A stretch of DNA of 64,000 nt from Hygrophila difformis (GCA_030278955.1 JAOANR010000006.1:12609915-12673914); one strand, 5' to 3'. Positions 33,066 to 46,366 are shown, numbered from the stretch's first letter. Program-made: numbers and translations. The notes: generated by a model from the letters alone, not told the origin.

Positions 33066-34915
33066 TAGTATATTGGAAGAGCATATCCTCTCACATTTCT
33101 CTCTCCGAATCCGCTATCTACTAGCGGATCTGTTGACTCCCAAACATCCTCATTATACTATATGATTTATGCACATTATTATACATGCACTGGCGAATTA
33201 AGTGGATTTACTGGAATTCCAATCTTTTAATTTGTTCCCACTTGGCATAATTAATATTTCATTATTACACTTGGAGGGGATGATGAATCAAATACTAATA
33301 TCAGCTTGGTAATTAAGGGGAATGAATCCTACCCACTTCCCACTATCTTCTCTACGTGCGGACTGTGCAATGTGTGGTAAGCTGAGTTCAACTACCTGTC
33401 TGCCTCCTCCACTACCACTAACCGTGTGTAATTCCCTAATTTGTGCACAAGTTTCAGAAATTGGCTTGGGTACAGCTGCTGTATATGCAGCCCATGATGC
33501 CCAAGCCAATAAATTGATGTGTGTCAAATAAATGATGTTATGTACAAATAAATGATGTTTATACCCCATTACTTTTTATTAGTATCCATCACTTTTGTAT
33601 ATATGCAGGTCAAACCCATCACTTTTTATTAGTAGTCCATCAGTCTGCACATGCCGCCCCACCCACTGTCTGCCCAAGATCGGGACTGCAAGTTTCATTT
33701 TAGTTCATCCCAGGTCTCAACCCACTTAAGTACTATTTTCAAATTGTCGCTAATGCAAATTTAATACTACTTCAAACTCTTAACTCATGGTCATTTATAT
33801 CCGTCCTTTTGAAAACCGCCTTTCAAGTGCTAATTAATCAATTGCCATCTCATATATGTACTATACTTCATGAAAAAAAAGAAAAAATCCAACAGTATAA
33901 TCATTTTCTTTCCATGGTTCATAAGAGAGCAATCAGCAATGCCTTTGATGGAGCGTGCCCACGTCACTACATATAGTATATGAGTATATCAAAGGCTAGA
34001 TAATACTGTAGTAGTATATCTTGTTATTTTGATAAGCCGATGTCAGGAAAGAAAACGGGAAAAAACAAAGATAAACAAAGCAGTAACAAAGAAATAAAGC
34101 ACTACATGGCACTAGCCAAACTAAAGCCTAGGGACACCCACACCCTACGCCAAGTCCCCAATCACGAAATCAGGTGGGAATGCCCAAGTGATGTAAAAAT
34201 CTTCGACCGAGCCACCATGATTCGCCAATATAATCAATTCGCAACTTAGACAAGTACTTTAGTTGAATATAACTAACGAATTAATGTCCAAAAAAGATAT
34301 ATAGTAAAAAGACACAAACGATACAGCTCTAAAAGACTGTAAAAAACCTTACCTGAGGACTGAGGTGTAGGTGTATGCAGTATATATGGGCATGATTGTA
34401 CAATGCAAGTTCCCACGTACGGACCTACCTCCACACCGCGTTGTTATCATCGACCATCATCATATTCATATTACCAATAGGCAATAAAACTTTCTCTGTG
34501 CTACATGCTAATACTATAAATACGCCTTTTCCCAGTAATATAAGCTCGACCAATATTTACAAATAATCCTCAATAGTCAATACTTTAACCATTCGGATAA
34601 TAATAGACCAGTAGAAACAGCACACCATTATAAACATTTTTTGTTTTTTCGTTTTTTTGCCTTTGGTTTGGAATGAAGGCAGGCGCGCGTTAGCATATAC
34701 TACTATTCAGACATGCTATCTTCTCTAAACGTATACAGTAGTATAGTGTATGTTTGATTTTATCAACGTGACATTAACACTGTTGAAAGGCCTTTATTAA
34801 TATACCAAGTGCAATTTCAAAAGTAACAAATCAATGCTCCTCCTGCCAAATTAAAGGTAAATTAATCCAATCCCGGCTCATTGGGGGCTTAGCCAATTCT
34901 CCATTTTATTTATTA
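33066..34915. other. intergenic stretch
   Basis: Contains a GC-richer patch (33320-33520) with a stable hairpin. A 69-codon frame at 34040-34249 is rejected below. No gene is supported. Confidence 0.4.
33460..33510. other. inverted repeat / hairpin
   Basis: ATTGGCTTGGG (33460-33470) pairs perfectly with CCCAAGCCAAT (33500-33510). An inner pair, GCTGC (33475-33479) and GCAGC (33487-33491), lies between. The surrounding 200 bp are less AT-rich than their neighbourhood. Confidence 0.6.
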
Positions 34916-37315
34916 CTAGTAAATAACCCGTCGAGACTCGACGAGCATGATTTTATATTTTATATAATATATACTTATATTATATAAATTATTAATAACT
35001 TGTATTTTGAGTAATGAAAAATATGTAATATTTTTTATATATTCAAAAGAAAGTGTATATGATAATATAATTTAATTATCTTTAAAACTAACAAAAAAAT
35101 CATATTATACTGTATTCTTTAGTTTCTGTAGCTTATTCGGTACAAACCTCACCAGATCATAAAAATAACTATTAAAATAATATTTTTATTTGATTTGAAA
35201 TTTAAATAAAGATAAAATAAAATTTAAAAATAAGTATGAAGCATAATATGAAAAATTTTCTAACAATTTGCTAAAAATTTCATTGGTGAAAATCTCATTG
35301 ATAGGGGCTAGTATAAGACTATCTTTTAAAATGTCTAAATTTGAAGTGGTGCAATTTATATTTGTATATGTACTTTTAAAAATTACCGCTATAGGATCAC
35401 CCGTAGAGTTTGTAAGAACATCATCCGAAAATGTCACATCTTGCTAATACCCGCTTTACCATCGCATACATCAAAATCATAGCAAAATGTCAAATCTCAT
35501 TTCCGAAAATTGTACATCTCCAAAATCAATACCCGCTTTACCATCACATACATCAACTATCCATTTTGTAAATTTTATGTCATCATTGTAAACAATAATT
35601 TTTGTTGTATCTTGAGTTAATCATTCTTAATTGCATATTAATACTTTTAGCCACATATTGCTAGTGACACGAAATATTACAACATAAGTATTCATGGTTA
35701 AAAACTGATTTTGGAAGATAAAATCTGATATTTTTTTAAAGATTGACATTGACTTTTGTTTATAATCATAGCAAAACAAACCGTGAGTGAGAATTTTCTC
35801 ATCTCAAATTGAATAAAAAATTTGGTTAAATCAAATAGACTCATAATTATTCTACCAATGAAGAATTTTCTACTTTCATGATTTTCCAAAAATTAGTTTA
35901 ACTTCAACTATCTACTTCCGCATCTTGGTTACTATCAACCTACTTCCATTATATAATTTATTTGACGGATATATATATATTTCTAAGAAGCATGACTATA
36001 CAACCCTCATTCAACTATATTTCATAATTCTGTAATCCGGAACAATTGATCGTGTTTAGATATTCTAGTGAAAATAATTCATTGGCATTATCAATGCTTT
36101 CATCCTTTCGACAAATATTGTTAAAACTGATATATATATATATATATACATTTTCATTTGTAGAGATATGTTCCATGATGTAATTATTGATTGTAGCAAA
36201 AATCTCATTTGTAGGGGTTAATATATAGTAAAAATGTTTGGATTTGAAGTGGTGCAATTTATATTTGTATAAATACTCTCAACAATTGCCGCTATAGAAT
36301 CTCTCATAAAGTTTACAAAATTATCATCTGTAAATGTCACATCTAATTGTACATCTTCAAGATTAATACCAGCTTTACCAATTACTATCACGTACATGAA
36401 GTATTCATTGTGCAAATTTTTTGCCATATATAATTTTCATTGTAAATGACATTTCTTATAGTATTTTAAGTTAATCCATCTTAATTACATATTAATAGTT
36501 CGAGTCCCCTCTTTACAGTGATTCGAGATATTGCAACATATAACTGACATGGGTAAAAACTGCTTTTTGAAGATAAATCTAACCTTCTTTAAAGGTTGAC
36601 ATCTTCTTTTTTTTTAATAGTCATAGTAAAACAAACTTCGAGTGGAATTTTATCCTCTGAAATCGAATGAAGAATTTGATTAATTTAGACGGGCTCATAA
36701 TCATTCTACCAATTAAAAATTTTCATCCCAAATATTGAGCTTTGTTTTAATGAGAAGAGAGGTTAAATAATTTTATGAGGTAAGTTTTTTTGCAGGTAGA
36801 ATTCCCGTCACAATCTAGTGGAATAACAAATCTAGAATGTGTAGTCCTACCTCTTGGAATGTGTAAGGTGCTATTCCATTGGATGCTACAGGCAGCATAA
36901 TATTACATCTATCATGGAGGATTAAATATAATATTTTCTAGATAAATTATCGATAAATGTCTTGTCAGTTCCACCACGTAAAGAAAAACAAATCAACACC
37001 CATCACTATCAACTACAGACATTATTTTATTATAAACATTCTTCTCATCATCCATCAATAAAGGTAGTAACTTAGCATGATCCACTTTCATTTCGTCATT
37101 ATTATAATATGTCTCTTATAGTATCCATAGATTATTTGTTTCAGACGTAAAACTTCATTCAATACCGGTATTCCAGAGAAAATTTTCAAACTTATAGAAT
37201 TTGCAGCAATTATGTTTTCAATATGAACTTACTTCTATCATTTACAATCATAATTTTCTAACAAAGCCAGATTTATATTTGTTTTTCGTCAATTGCAAAT
37301 CTGTTAAAATATAGA
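34916..37315 (-). mobile_element. Helitron with decayed helicase
   Basis: On the minus strand the 3' end reads CGTCGAGTCTCGACG (7-bp stem), GGTTATTTA, then CTAG, followed by T: a Helitron terminus. A matching 5' end is TCTATATTTTAACAG at 37315, preceded by A. Between them lie pieces of the Pif1-type helicase of RepHel. The 5' border is less certain than the 3' border because the TC start is short. Confidence 0.7.
35186..37190 (-). pseudogene. Helitron Pif1-like helicase remnants, partly in tandem
   Basis: Reading the minus strand from 37190 downward, stretches in different frames match helicase motifs. KLLPLLMDDEKNVYNKIMSV lies before a lost Walker A region, and GRTTHSRF follows near 36850. 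GRMIMSPSKLIKFFIRFQR lies near 36700. Then come IAAIVESIYTNINCTTSNPN and LILAPTNEIFATINNYIMEH (36430-36015), with ELFSLEYLNTINCSGL, and then FSLTVCFAMIINKSQCQSL (35890-35698), corresponding to the FAMTINKSQGQSL motif. A further partial copy with SLILAPINEIFTNEI lies at 35437-35186. The LAPTNE segment is thus present twice, about 0.9 kb apart. Stops and frameshifts are numerous, so no protein is made. Rep was not found. Confidence 0.75.
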
Positions 37316-37621
37316 TTATTGAATTACACAACCCATTTTTTAAGTGTAACACTTTCCCTTTTTGGGTGTTTGGAAATAAGTGTTATATTACGTACCATAT
37401 TTGAAATGTTTTGAAGGTTAATAATTTTTACAAATTATACTTAAATTATTAAATTTTTTACATTCATTAAATTAAAACTCAAAAGGAATAAAGTCAAATG
37501 TGACTTATTTTATTTATTTAATTATTTCAACTAAATAAATTTTATTAACTTACCTTAAATCTTGTGTCATTTCCTAGTGTTACACTTATTATAAAAGGGA
37601 TGGAGTATTTCTTAAAAATAT

Positions 37622-38145
37622 TTCCTCCGTCGCATCCAAAGTGTCTCATTTTGACATTTTAACAATGTTAATTGATCATATTTGACCTAATGTTATTGTA
37701 ACTATACACGAAGAAAATATAGTCCAATTCGGTCTTGTTAGATTTATCTAATCATATAGTTTAGAATATACTTCCTCCATTCTTTTATAAGTGACACATT
37801 TGAGGTTTTGTTAATGTTAATTTAGTACAACTTTGATTCGAGTTTTTAATACAATTATATAAGATAAAATATAGTTAAATGGAATTTTGTTAGATTCGTC
37901 TAATCGCATAAATTTAGAATATCAAAGTTTTATAATTTTTACTTGTATGCAATTTGAGTTATCGATGATTAAAAACGTATATTGGACTGCGTGAAATATG
38001 GATCCGTGACATTTAAAAAAGAACGGAGAAAGTATATATTTTACATAATTTTTATGTATGTACGTTTTAAGATATTAAATGTTAAACAAATTTATTGGAC
38101 GGTGTGTCCAAAAGTTTTGAGACAGAAATAATGGGACAGAGGGAG
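37622..38145. mobile_element. Stowaway-like MITE interrupted by another MITE
   Basis: The outer element opens TTCCTCCGTCGCATCCAAAG and ends TGGGACAGAGGGAG before TA. It is split at GTTTAGAATA, where the MITE 37771-38032 is inserted; on the other side it resumes TATTTTACATAATTTTT, exactly as in the uninterrupted relative at 32808. Confidence 0.75.
37771..38032. mobile_element. nested Stowaway-like MITE
   Basis: CTTCCTCCATTCTTTTATAA and AAAAAAGAACGGAGAAAG are its inverted ends, with TA on each side. It interrupts the element at 37622-38145. Confidence 0.75.
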
Positions 38146-39301
38146 TAGATTAAAAATAATAATAAAATTTCCTTCTTTATTTACTTTATATACTGATAAT
38201 TGTATAATTGTATAATGAGATCTATTCGTAATTATATAATTGTATATTACTTTTAAAAGAAGTGACATATTTTTATGAAAGCATTGCCTATATATATATA
38301 TATATATACTACATTAATTAATATACATTAACTAAAATATACAAATATTTTCTTATATATACATTAATGTTTCTTATAAGAATATAAATTCTATATATAC
38401 ACTGCAAATTCTATTTAAATTTGAAATTCTATTTTTTAAAAAAACTGAAAATTGTATAGACTCCATATAAATTGAAAATTAAATATCTTTTAAAAACTAA
38501 AAATTGGAATTTTCATATACACATTTAATATGGAAATCTGACGTGCGATGTATATTTTGATTACATCATTCACGATACAAAAAAATATAACCGAAATTGA
38601 GACCAAATCTACACAAAATTACCGGAACTACAATATGTTCACCATATTAAAACATAAATTTAAGATAATTCTTAGTTGGCAGTGCAAAACTTCGTCATAA
38701 TAATCCTATGTGTAAAAACTGAAAATCTATAAATAAATACTAAATGCAACAATAAAATTTAAAATAAATAAAATAAAAAATGCAGAATAATAAAATCTAA
38801 AATAGATCAAATAGAAAAATGCAAATAAATAAAATCCAACATAGGCAAAATAAAAAATATAAAATTTCAAATTTAATCTTTAATTTCTTTTTAAAAGTGA
38901 ATATATAGTGACACGATAGGATGATAGGGTGGAAATTTATAAATAAATGATATATTTTATACACGATAGACTAAAATCTGTAATGACTAAATAATTAAAT
39001 GCGAAAATCTAAAATTAGTAAATTAAAAAATGCAAAATAATATAGATAAAATAAGATATGCAAAATTTTAAATTTCAAATCTTTCAAATCTTTTTTTTTT
39101 TTTTCGGATAACCTTTCAAATCTTTTTAAAAGTGAATGTTGTAGGAATTCTATATATTTCAAAAACTGAATTTTTATAATAAATAAATAAATAAATGTAA
39201 AAATATAAAATTGATAAATTAAAAAATGCAAAAATTTATAAAAATTAAAATTTTGAAATGGAGACACCACATTAAATATAGGATGGATTGTTCACTAATA
39301 C

Positions 39302-39336
<35 letters not shown>

Positions 39337-40009
39337 CAAAGATATAATACTATTATATGTAGATTTGTGCACAAGGAGAATACTATACAGCGTGAATCTT
39401 GGAAATTGAAATTTAAACCAGAGTGATTTTCCATCCTATATACCCCTCACTATATACCAACGATAAGGACTTAGACATACATCAAAACTAGATCAGTTCT
39501 CTCATAAACACACGAAATCTAATTTTGCTTATAACTAGGGGTGGGATAGGCTGTGGAAAGTAAAATCCCATATAGATTTAACCAGTACCACCACACAAAA
39601 ATAGGTGAACTTGGTGGACAATTCTTTCAACCTTTTCACTTTAATTTTGCAATAATCCTTGCACAATTAAACAACCCCCATCAGTAGTTTTGGCTAGACT
39701 AAAAAATTTACACATATATCTGCTGTCCTGCTGCTGCCTGTATACACAACCTAAATTTGAAATCAAAGATATGTCGTCATGTCACACCACCCTCATCTAT
39801 TCCCCTTTCCTTCCATACCACACAAACAATATTACACCTTACACACAAAGCAAACCGAATGAGACTGAGACATAGAAAAGGATGGACTGCCGACCTTTTT
39901 TAAAGCAACCAGTATAAACTCAAGATCATACACACTACAATGCATCATTATTTTTTGTGTACTCGTCGTTGGTGATCATGTCAGGAGATCAGTTTTGGCT
40001 CCTTGTTAG
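38146..40009. other. very AT-rich stretch, 3' flank of the QWRF gene
   Basis: Contains (TA)n tracts at about 38290-38308 and 39306-39334 and a diverged direct repeat of the phrase ATGCAAAAT/AAATAAAT. I see no gene. A 61-codon frame at 39690 has no support. Confidence 0.45.
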
Positions 40010-43000
40010 CTACCACTTTGAGATCAGCGTGCCACAGTGTTTTTTTTGTTGAACTTGCAGTAATTGTGTCCTTAGACTACAATGTGTCACCTAAACCATT
40101 GTTGATAATTTGCATTAGAATATCTACTCTGTACTATACATGTGTGTGCCCTTGCAAGGGGTGAAGGAAAGAGAGGTTCTCACCTGCAAGGGAATGAAAG
40201 AACTTGACAAAAAATTTGTGCATTCATCAAGTAAATAATGCCCTTGTGCACTTATACTGGAAAGCTCTGATGCTAGTTGATTCATCTGGCCCACCTGTTG
40301 ATGCCACAATTTGTTACAATGGTTGCAAGTGAAGTATTTCAGTAGTGACACAAAATGTGGTGAATATCATTTATATATCCATTCATCATTTGTATTGGTT
40401 AGGATTTTGAATGTGTCAGGTAACCAGCAAGCAGCCCGAAACTAATTTCCATTTTGCTTATTTTGTTTCTTGCTCTGTTTCCCTGGAAAAATCCCTTTCC
40501 TCAGCAACTAAATGTATTTGAAAAGTATGGCTTGGTAACTAAAACTGGAATACACTATAAGCATATTTCACTATAGTCCAAGATGGATTTAGGACATCAA
40601 TTTGAGCTTCGCTTTAGAGATTAACCTCTCTTATGTTTGTTGTCACCCTACATCTCAAATTGGATTGAATATTAAACAGAATGCCTTTCAATGATTAGGT
40701 ATTCACAGAACATAATACTACAAATGCGTCTAGAGTGAATTTCTAAGGTTGTTATCAGTTTACACATAACCTATTTTGGTCTGAATTATAACACACACAT
40801 CTATAGGTGATAACATTCAACATGAATTCACCCAAAGATCAAACAAAATCTAAAACCTAAAGACACGCTATCTCTTGACAAGATGAATGCCAAATATATC
40901 TCTTATCCAAAAATGGACTCATAGCAGAGTGAATTTGTATAGAGCCCGATTACATTCATTATATTAGATACTAATGTTTCGGGGGGAAATTATTCAAGTA
41001 CAACATAAATGTGACTCACTTATACAAGAAATTCATTAGATCATGATCCCAATGGAAGAATTAACTAATATAACAGGGGTTCAGAAGTACACAGTTTTAA
41101 GAGGGTTCTCTATATTAGTTATATCGAACATAGCATCCCGATATGAGAAAACAAAGTTGCAATGCTTATTCCATATACACATTTCGAGAGCAAAACATGC
41201 AAAAGTTGCCAAATGAATAGCACAACAAAATTTTTGAGAACCAGCTAATAAAACGTTGTGTTAACACTGAGCAAAACTCAATATGTTAAAATAAGGAATG
41301 AGTACTTTTTTCAAGAATTCACTTTAAAATGTTACCTTAGACAATAAAGAACATATGGAAGATGCCATCGCTTGCATAATGTCTACAGCTGAAGATATTG
41401 CTTCTTGCACCTTCTGCACATCAGCCTGAACTTTTTAAATACAGAAAAAGAAGACACAAGATTCTTTAGTTCATCATTACAAAATATCAAAAGATAAAAG
41501 GTTCATTTGGTCCCTTTAAATAACAAATATCTTGTCCATCTTTGCAGATTGCATGATGGAATCATTAAGAAACACACCATCATACCTTTGCACCACCGAT
41601 CATAGGAAGACGGATAGTGCTAGCTTTCAAGGCTTCTACAGCAGCAGACACTGAATTGCAGTGATCTCTGTCAACCAGACACCAGCACTCCAAATGTGGC
41701 TCCTGAAAAACAGAGATATATGCTAAAAAATGGTTTCATGGATGCTCAATGTATGTAGAGTTTGCAGTGGTTAGACACTCAAGGTATTGGCACGATGGAG
41801 GGGGATACAGACCCTTCTAAAATATTCATAACAACTTCCAGAATCAAGCATGAATGTAAATATAACGACCGAAAGAAAAGTGAATAACAGAGAAATGCAA
41901 GCCAGATAGAGGATGGAGTCTTACTTGGTCCTTTAGTATGCTATAAAGCTTCAAATTATGTCTCAAAAGTAGTAATTCAATCCTCTTTGACACAACCAAA
42001 TGCTGCAGCTTTGAGTTTGTCACCCAAGCTTTATAGAGGCTTCGCTGGCGAAGTTGAAAAGAAAAAGAAAATGATGACTTCAATCAAATTCCCCTTGAAT
42101 GAGACAGAGAGGGTACCAGAGCCTCAACTAAGTGAATTAGTAAAATAAACCATCTATGAACTTTTGAAATGGCTAATTTCATAGGATTCCTTATATAAAT
42201 TTGAGATTTACCATTATGAAAGGTCTATCATTAACGGATGTCTATACTGCGGAGACTTAAGAATCTTGTGTGTGGAGATCCCAGACTAAGTGGACTTACT
42301 AAAACAAGATTACGATAATAAACTACTTAATTTAGTCAACCATTGTTAATCTGCCCCACAGGAAGAAAAAAAATTATAGTGATTGATCCAATACATCAAT
42401 CAACCACATCTTTCAAGTAGGCCCCAGGTGCCAAACCTCAACTGTAAACCATCTAATTTGCAGCTCAACAATTCCAACTTCTTGTTCTAATTAACTTGCA
42501 CACTATAATTTTTCGTTACCATATCCATATTCGAGTCCAACTCGTGGCAAAATAGAAAAAGAAAATGAAACTAAAAATAATCAGTAAGTACCCAGAAATC
42601 CTTAAAGAATGCCCTGATCACATGAAGCAATTGGAACTAATTAATAATCCTTAAACATATATTCACATTCTCTAGGTCTCAGGTAGGAATATTGGTACCT
42701 CGGCCGTTTGCTCCTGTACCAACAGGGTATGCTTCTCCTTAGCATTCACTAATCGCCACTGCAAGAGACGATTATAGAGCAATCTCAAGTCATGTGCATC
42801 GGCAATTCCGTGCTCACCCAGTTTCCCTCTCTTCGCATCAACAGCAAAGTGAAACATTGACGGTGTACTGCTACACTTGTTACTCTCGTTCATCGAATTA
42901 GATAAGCCACTTCTGACCCTTGATGGACTAGTCATTCCCCTCAACGTAGAACCAGTTGGTGAGATTAAAGCCTTGCTTGGTGAAGCTGGCCTTACAACCC

Positions 43001-44030
43001 CTCCTCGAAGAGGTGATAACCCTCTACTTGTGGAACCAAACCGAGGAGATGATACAGGACTGTTACATTGAAATTTCTTCCCATAAATTAACTTTGACGA
43101 GCCTGTTGATCTACTTGATGCATTAGTTGGTGAGGGCGAATCAGGATACAACATTTTTTGCACTCTATTACTGGAATCTTGCCAAATTTTCGCCGGCACA
43201 ACCACTCCGGGGAGCCTTCCTTTCCGTGCATTTCCACTCGAATTGCTCTCGGATGAGATGTTTTCAACATCTGAATTCACTAAATCACCTGATCTAGGTA
43301 TAGGATTGAGCTCATGACGCATTCCTCCAGCCACAATATCATTATTCTGGAATTTAGTTCTGGTAATTACTTCAGCCGCGGAATTCCTTAAATTCTTGAG
43401 CAACGGACTCGATCCAACCGATTGCACTCTCCATGAGCCATGATCCAAGCTCCGAGTCATTAAACTGGAATTCTCGCCGGCGCGGAATCTTCCAGGCCAG
43501 CGTTGCTGCTGCTGATTAATCGGCCTCAAATTTTCTCTATCCTCTTCCTTCCGATCTCTCGCCGGTGTAAGCCCCGCCTTCCTTCTCTCCGGCGTACCTT
43601 TCCTCGGCGTTACAGCCGTCATGGGAGGTGGCTTCGCTTTACCCAGGGCCAACGAACACGATTCCCCCTGAAACGACACAGATAAGCTCCGCATTGACGC
43701 CACCAGCATCCTCTCGGCACTGGACGGTGTTTTCGCCGGTGTCCGTCGCCTCTCCGCAGACACCGCCCGCTGTTGACTCCTCGGAGTATCAACAACTGCT
43801 TTCCTGTCTCCGCGCATTGGAGATTGAGACCTCCTCAAAGAAGGTGCCGAGGTGACGGAAGACAAGGTGGAGGTGGAAGAATTTGAAGAGGAGGAGGTTG
43901 TGGATAGAGACAAGTAGCGAGAGGAGACTTCACGAGCCCTGGGTTGGCGCAGCGGCGGTCCATTTGCGGTGTCGGAGGGGAACAAAGGCGTGCGCTTAGG
44001 GCGGTGGGCGGATGGGACGGCGGTTACCAT
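40010..44030 (-). CDS. QWRF-motif (DUF566) protein, AUGMIN subunit 8 / EDE1 / SCO3 family
   Basis: Six exons on the minus strand: 44030-42699, 42044-41925, 41702-41586, 41425-41336, 40294-40184 and 40090-40010. All junctions are GT/AG and phase 0. The product is 616 residues. The N-terminal two thirds are basic and Ser/Pro/Arg-rich, as expected for microtubule binding (PKRTPLFPSDTANGPPLRQ, SQSPMRGDRKAV, RWPGRFRAGE). The family motif lies at about 418-430 as LLQWRLVNAK, with Leu replacing the usual Phe of QWRF. The C-terminal exons encode the coiled-coil helix bundle: LYKAWVTNSKLQHLVVSKRI, ADVQKVQEAISSAVDIMQAM, VGQMNQLASELSS, ending SLRTQLLQVQQ. Family members bind microtubules and serve as the augmin subunit that targets the complex for gamma-tubulin recruitment in spindles, phragmoplasts or cortical arrays. 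The last exon is chosen because read-through after exon 5 loses the conserved SLRTxL segment. Confidence 0.92.
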
Positions 44031-44152
44031 ATCTCACATCGCCTGGTTGTGGAGAGAGAAAGAAGGGAAATGGTAGATGGAGAAGAAAATGGAGAGCGGG
44101 TGAGGTTTAATGAGTGAGTGAGTGGTTTAAGGGAGGGTCCATCGGAAAAATA

Positions 44153-44163
44153 TGACCGTTGCC
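44153..44163 (-). promoter_or_regulatory. MSA-like (M-phase-specific activator) motif upstream of the QWRF gene
   Basis: GGCAACGGTCA on the minus strand, about 123-133 bp upstream of the ATG, matches 9 of 11 positions of the MSA consensus YCYAACGGYYA, including the AACGG core. MSA sites bind three-repeat MYBs (MYB3R) and drive G2/M expression of mitotic genes, which suits an augmin-type protein. Confidence 0.45.
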
Positions 44164-44550
44164 AATCCGGCGACTAAATATATACATGTATGTATGTATG
44201 TATGTCAGTATGTGCGTACGTGTATCTGTGTGGGCCTGTGGAGTCAGTGTGGGGTAGGTTTAGGAGCATAACTGTCTGTCGTCAGGTCGTCTACTGTGTG
44301 AGTGTACCAACTGATGAATTTCTTTTCTTATTTTTATCAACTTCTAAGATTATCTTTATTTTTTGAATTAACTCAACTAATTGGTTATTTATATTTTTAA
44401 ATTAATTTATTTTTTGAAAAATAAATTTTAATTTTAAATTTTGGGAAATCTATATTTTTACTAATAAAATTGATTATTTATATATTTTTATAGAAATATA
44501 GTAGTTATATTTATTGTTTTGAGTAAGGATGGAATGGAATTCTTTTCAAT

Positions 44551-44832
44551 CTTGGGAAAAAAATTGAGATATTTTAATAGTTGATGAGGACTAATTTGAT
44601 ATTTAGAAGGTAGAAGTGTAGATTTTTCCAAACATTTATATTTTTTGTTTAAAAAATTAGTTTAAGAGTATAGATTATTACTCCCTTTTTTTTTCAAATC
44701 TTGGGAAAAAATTGAGATATTTTAATAGTTGATAATGTCTAATTTGATATTTAGAAGGTAAAAGTGTAGATTTTTCCAAACATTTGTATTTTTTGTTAAA
44801 AAAATTAGTTTAAGAGTATAGATTATTACTCT
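44551..44832. repeat. 149-bp tandem duplication
   Basis: Two near-identical copies start CTTGGGAAAAAA at 44551 and 44700 and run through TTGATATTTAGAAGGTA and TTTTTCCAAACATTT to GAGTATAGATTATTACTC. A few substitutions and small indels separate them. Confidence 0.85.
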
Positions 44833-44849
44833 TCGCCCTCTTGCTGTAG

Positions 44850-46366
44850 ATTTTTTTTAACTTTCTTCTTTGCCGACGTCTTCACGTGACTCTCATAAAA
44901 AAAAAGAGAGTATATTTTATTTGAGGGGCTATAGAGTAATTTTGAAGTATGAATTCAATATATTAATAACTTTTATTCGAAATATTATATACTTCATATG
45001 AGATATAAATATTATTCTTTTCTTTTCTTTCTTTTTTTAAATTTTTCTTAAGGAAAAATATAAGTATTTAAGGGCTGATTAATTAGATGTATAAATTATG
45101 TTTTGTTGTTGCGCTCGACTATCTTTCGCTCAAATCTTAAATGAATGGTCAATGTTGTATAATTCAGCAAGTGTTTGATTGGCTATGCTAACATTAATAA
45201 ATTAACAATCCATTTAAGTACATAATATTTACGGATTATTCTTAAATATGATCCTAAAAATCATGTAACAAATTATGTATTTATCAATTGATAATTACAA
45301 ATAATTATTTTAAGGAAAATGAATAGGTGGTCCTTATGATTAGATACTTAATTTGTCTCTGGGTTTATTTTTAATTTGGCAATTTTTTTAGATTTTTTTT
45401 TTTTCGTTTTCTAGTAGAAGGGCTGTGTATCAGCACAATTTTCATATTATGATACATGTTCTAAATATATTATTGCGATTAATAAATATCGGTATAATTG
45501 AAATGTAATTTAAACACCGGCCGAATCACGAAGAAAGGAGTTTAATTATTTCATGCATTATAATTTATAATAAGTGTATGAAGGCGTATTAAATTATTTT
45601 CAATTTCAGCTATCAATGCAAGATTCTTTGAATTTCAAAATGAAATCAATACCACTGTAGGGAAATAAATTTAGGTTGAAACTTACGTTATTTGAAATTT
45701 AAAATGACGTTTAATTTATATATTTAGATATCTCCCATTACATTAAAATTCAATAATGCGGCATCAATATCAGAATAAATGTGCGTGCCTACTACAACAT
45801 GGACCCGATGAGGTGTGTGTCAAACTAGATGTTAATGAAGTTTGTGCTGAGTATTTGATTGTGTTTGAGTTGTATAAAAACATTTAACACATACAAAATC
45901 ACTCATCAATATTTCAGCACATGCTGATCAACTCCCAAACAAAATCCTTTCTTTATCATCACTAGCACTAGCACTCAGGTTTTTCTCATTTTCTTCAAAC
46001 TGATGTCGTTGTTTTTTTTTTTTTTGGTTGATTTAATTTAAATCCGTTTATTTTCAGCTGCTTGTGCTTGTGTAGGAGTTTCATCATATTTAAAGTATAA
46101 TATTAGCCTATTATTACGATACGTGAAAGTAATGCGAGACTAGAGCCGTGTTTGGTGGCCCTATAATTTAGTATAATGGTACACAACCAGGATTGCATTG
46201 CTGCCTACAATACTGAATACGCGTATCTTCCATTTCTCATATCTTCAATTGCTACTATTTAATTTGGTCCCCTACTATACGTCGTCCTTTCATTTATGAA
46301 AACTTTTGCCCTTTCAAGTGTCACTCGTGAGGCAATGAATAATGGAAACTGCTACTCTATATATTA
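44850..46366. other. intergenic stretch
   Basis: AT-rich, no supported gene or bounded element. Confidence 0.45.

Noticed and set aside
34040..34249. 69-codon Lys-rich frame
   Set aside because: No signal for a promoter, no recognisable domain and no splice partner. Length is within chance expectation.
40124..40183. Read-through C-terminus of the QWRF gene after exon 5
   Set aside because: It would end in an unrelated peptide, while splicing to 40090-40010 restores the conserved SLRTxL segment in phase.
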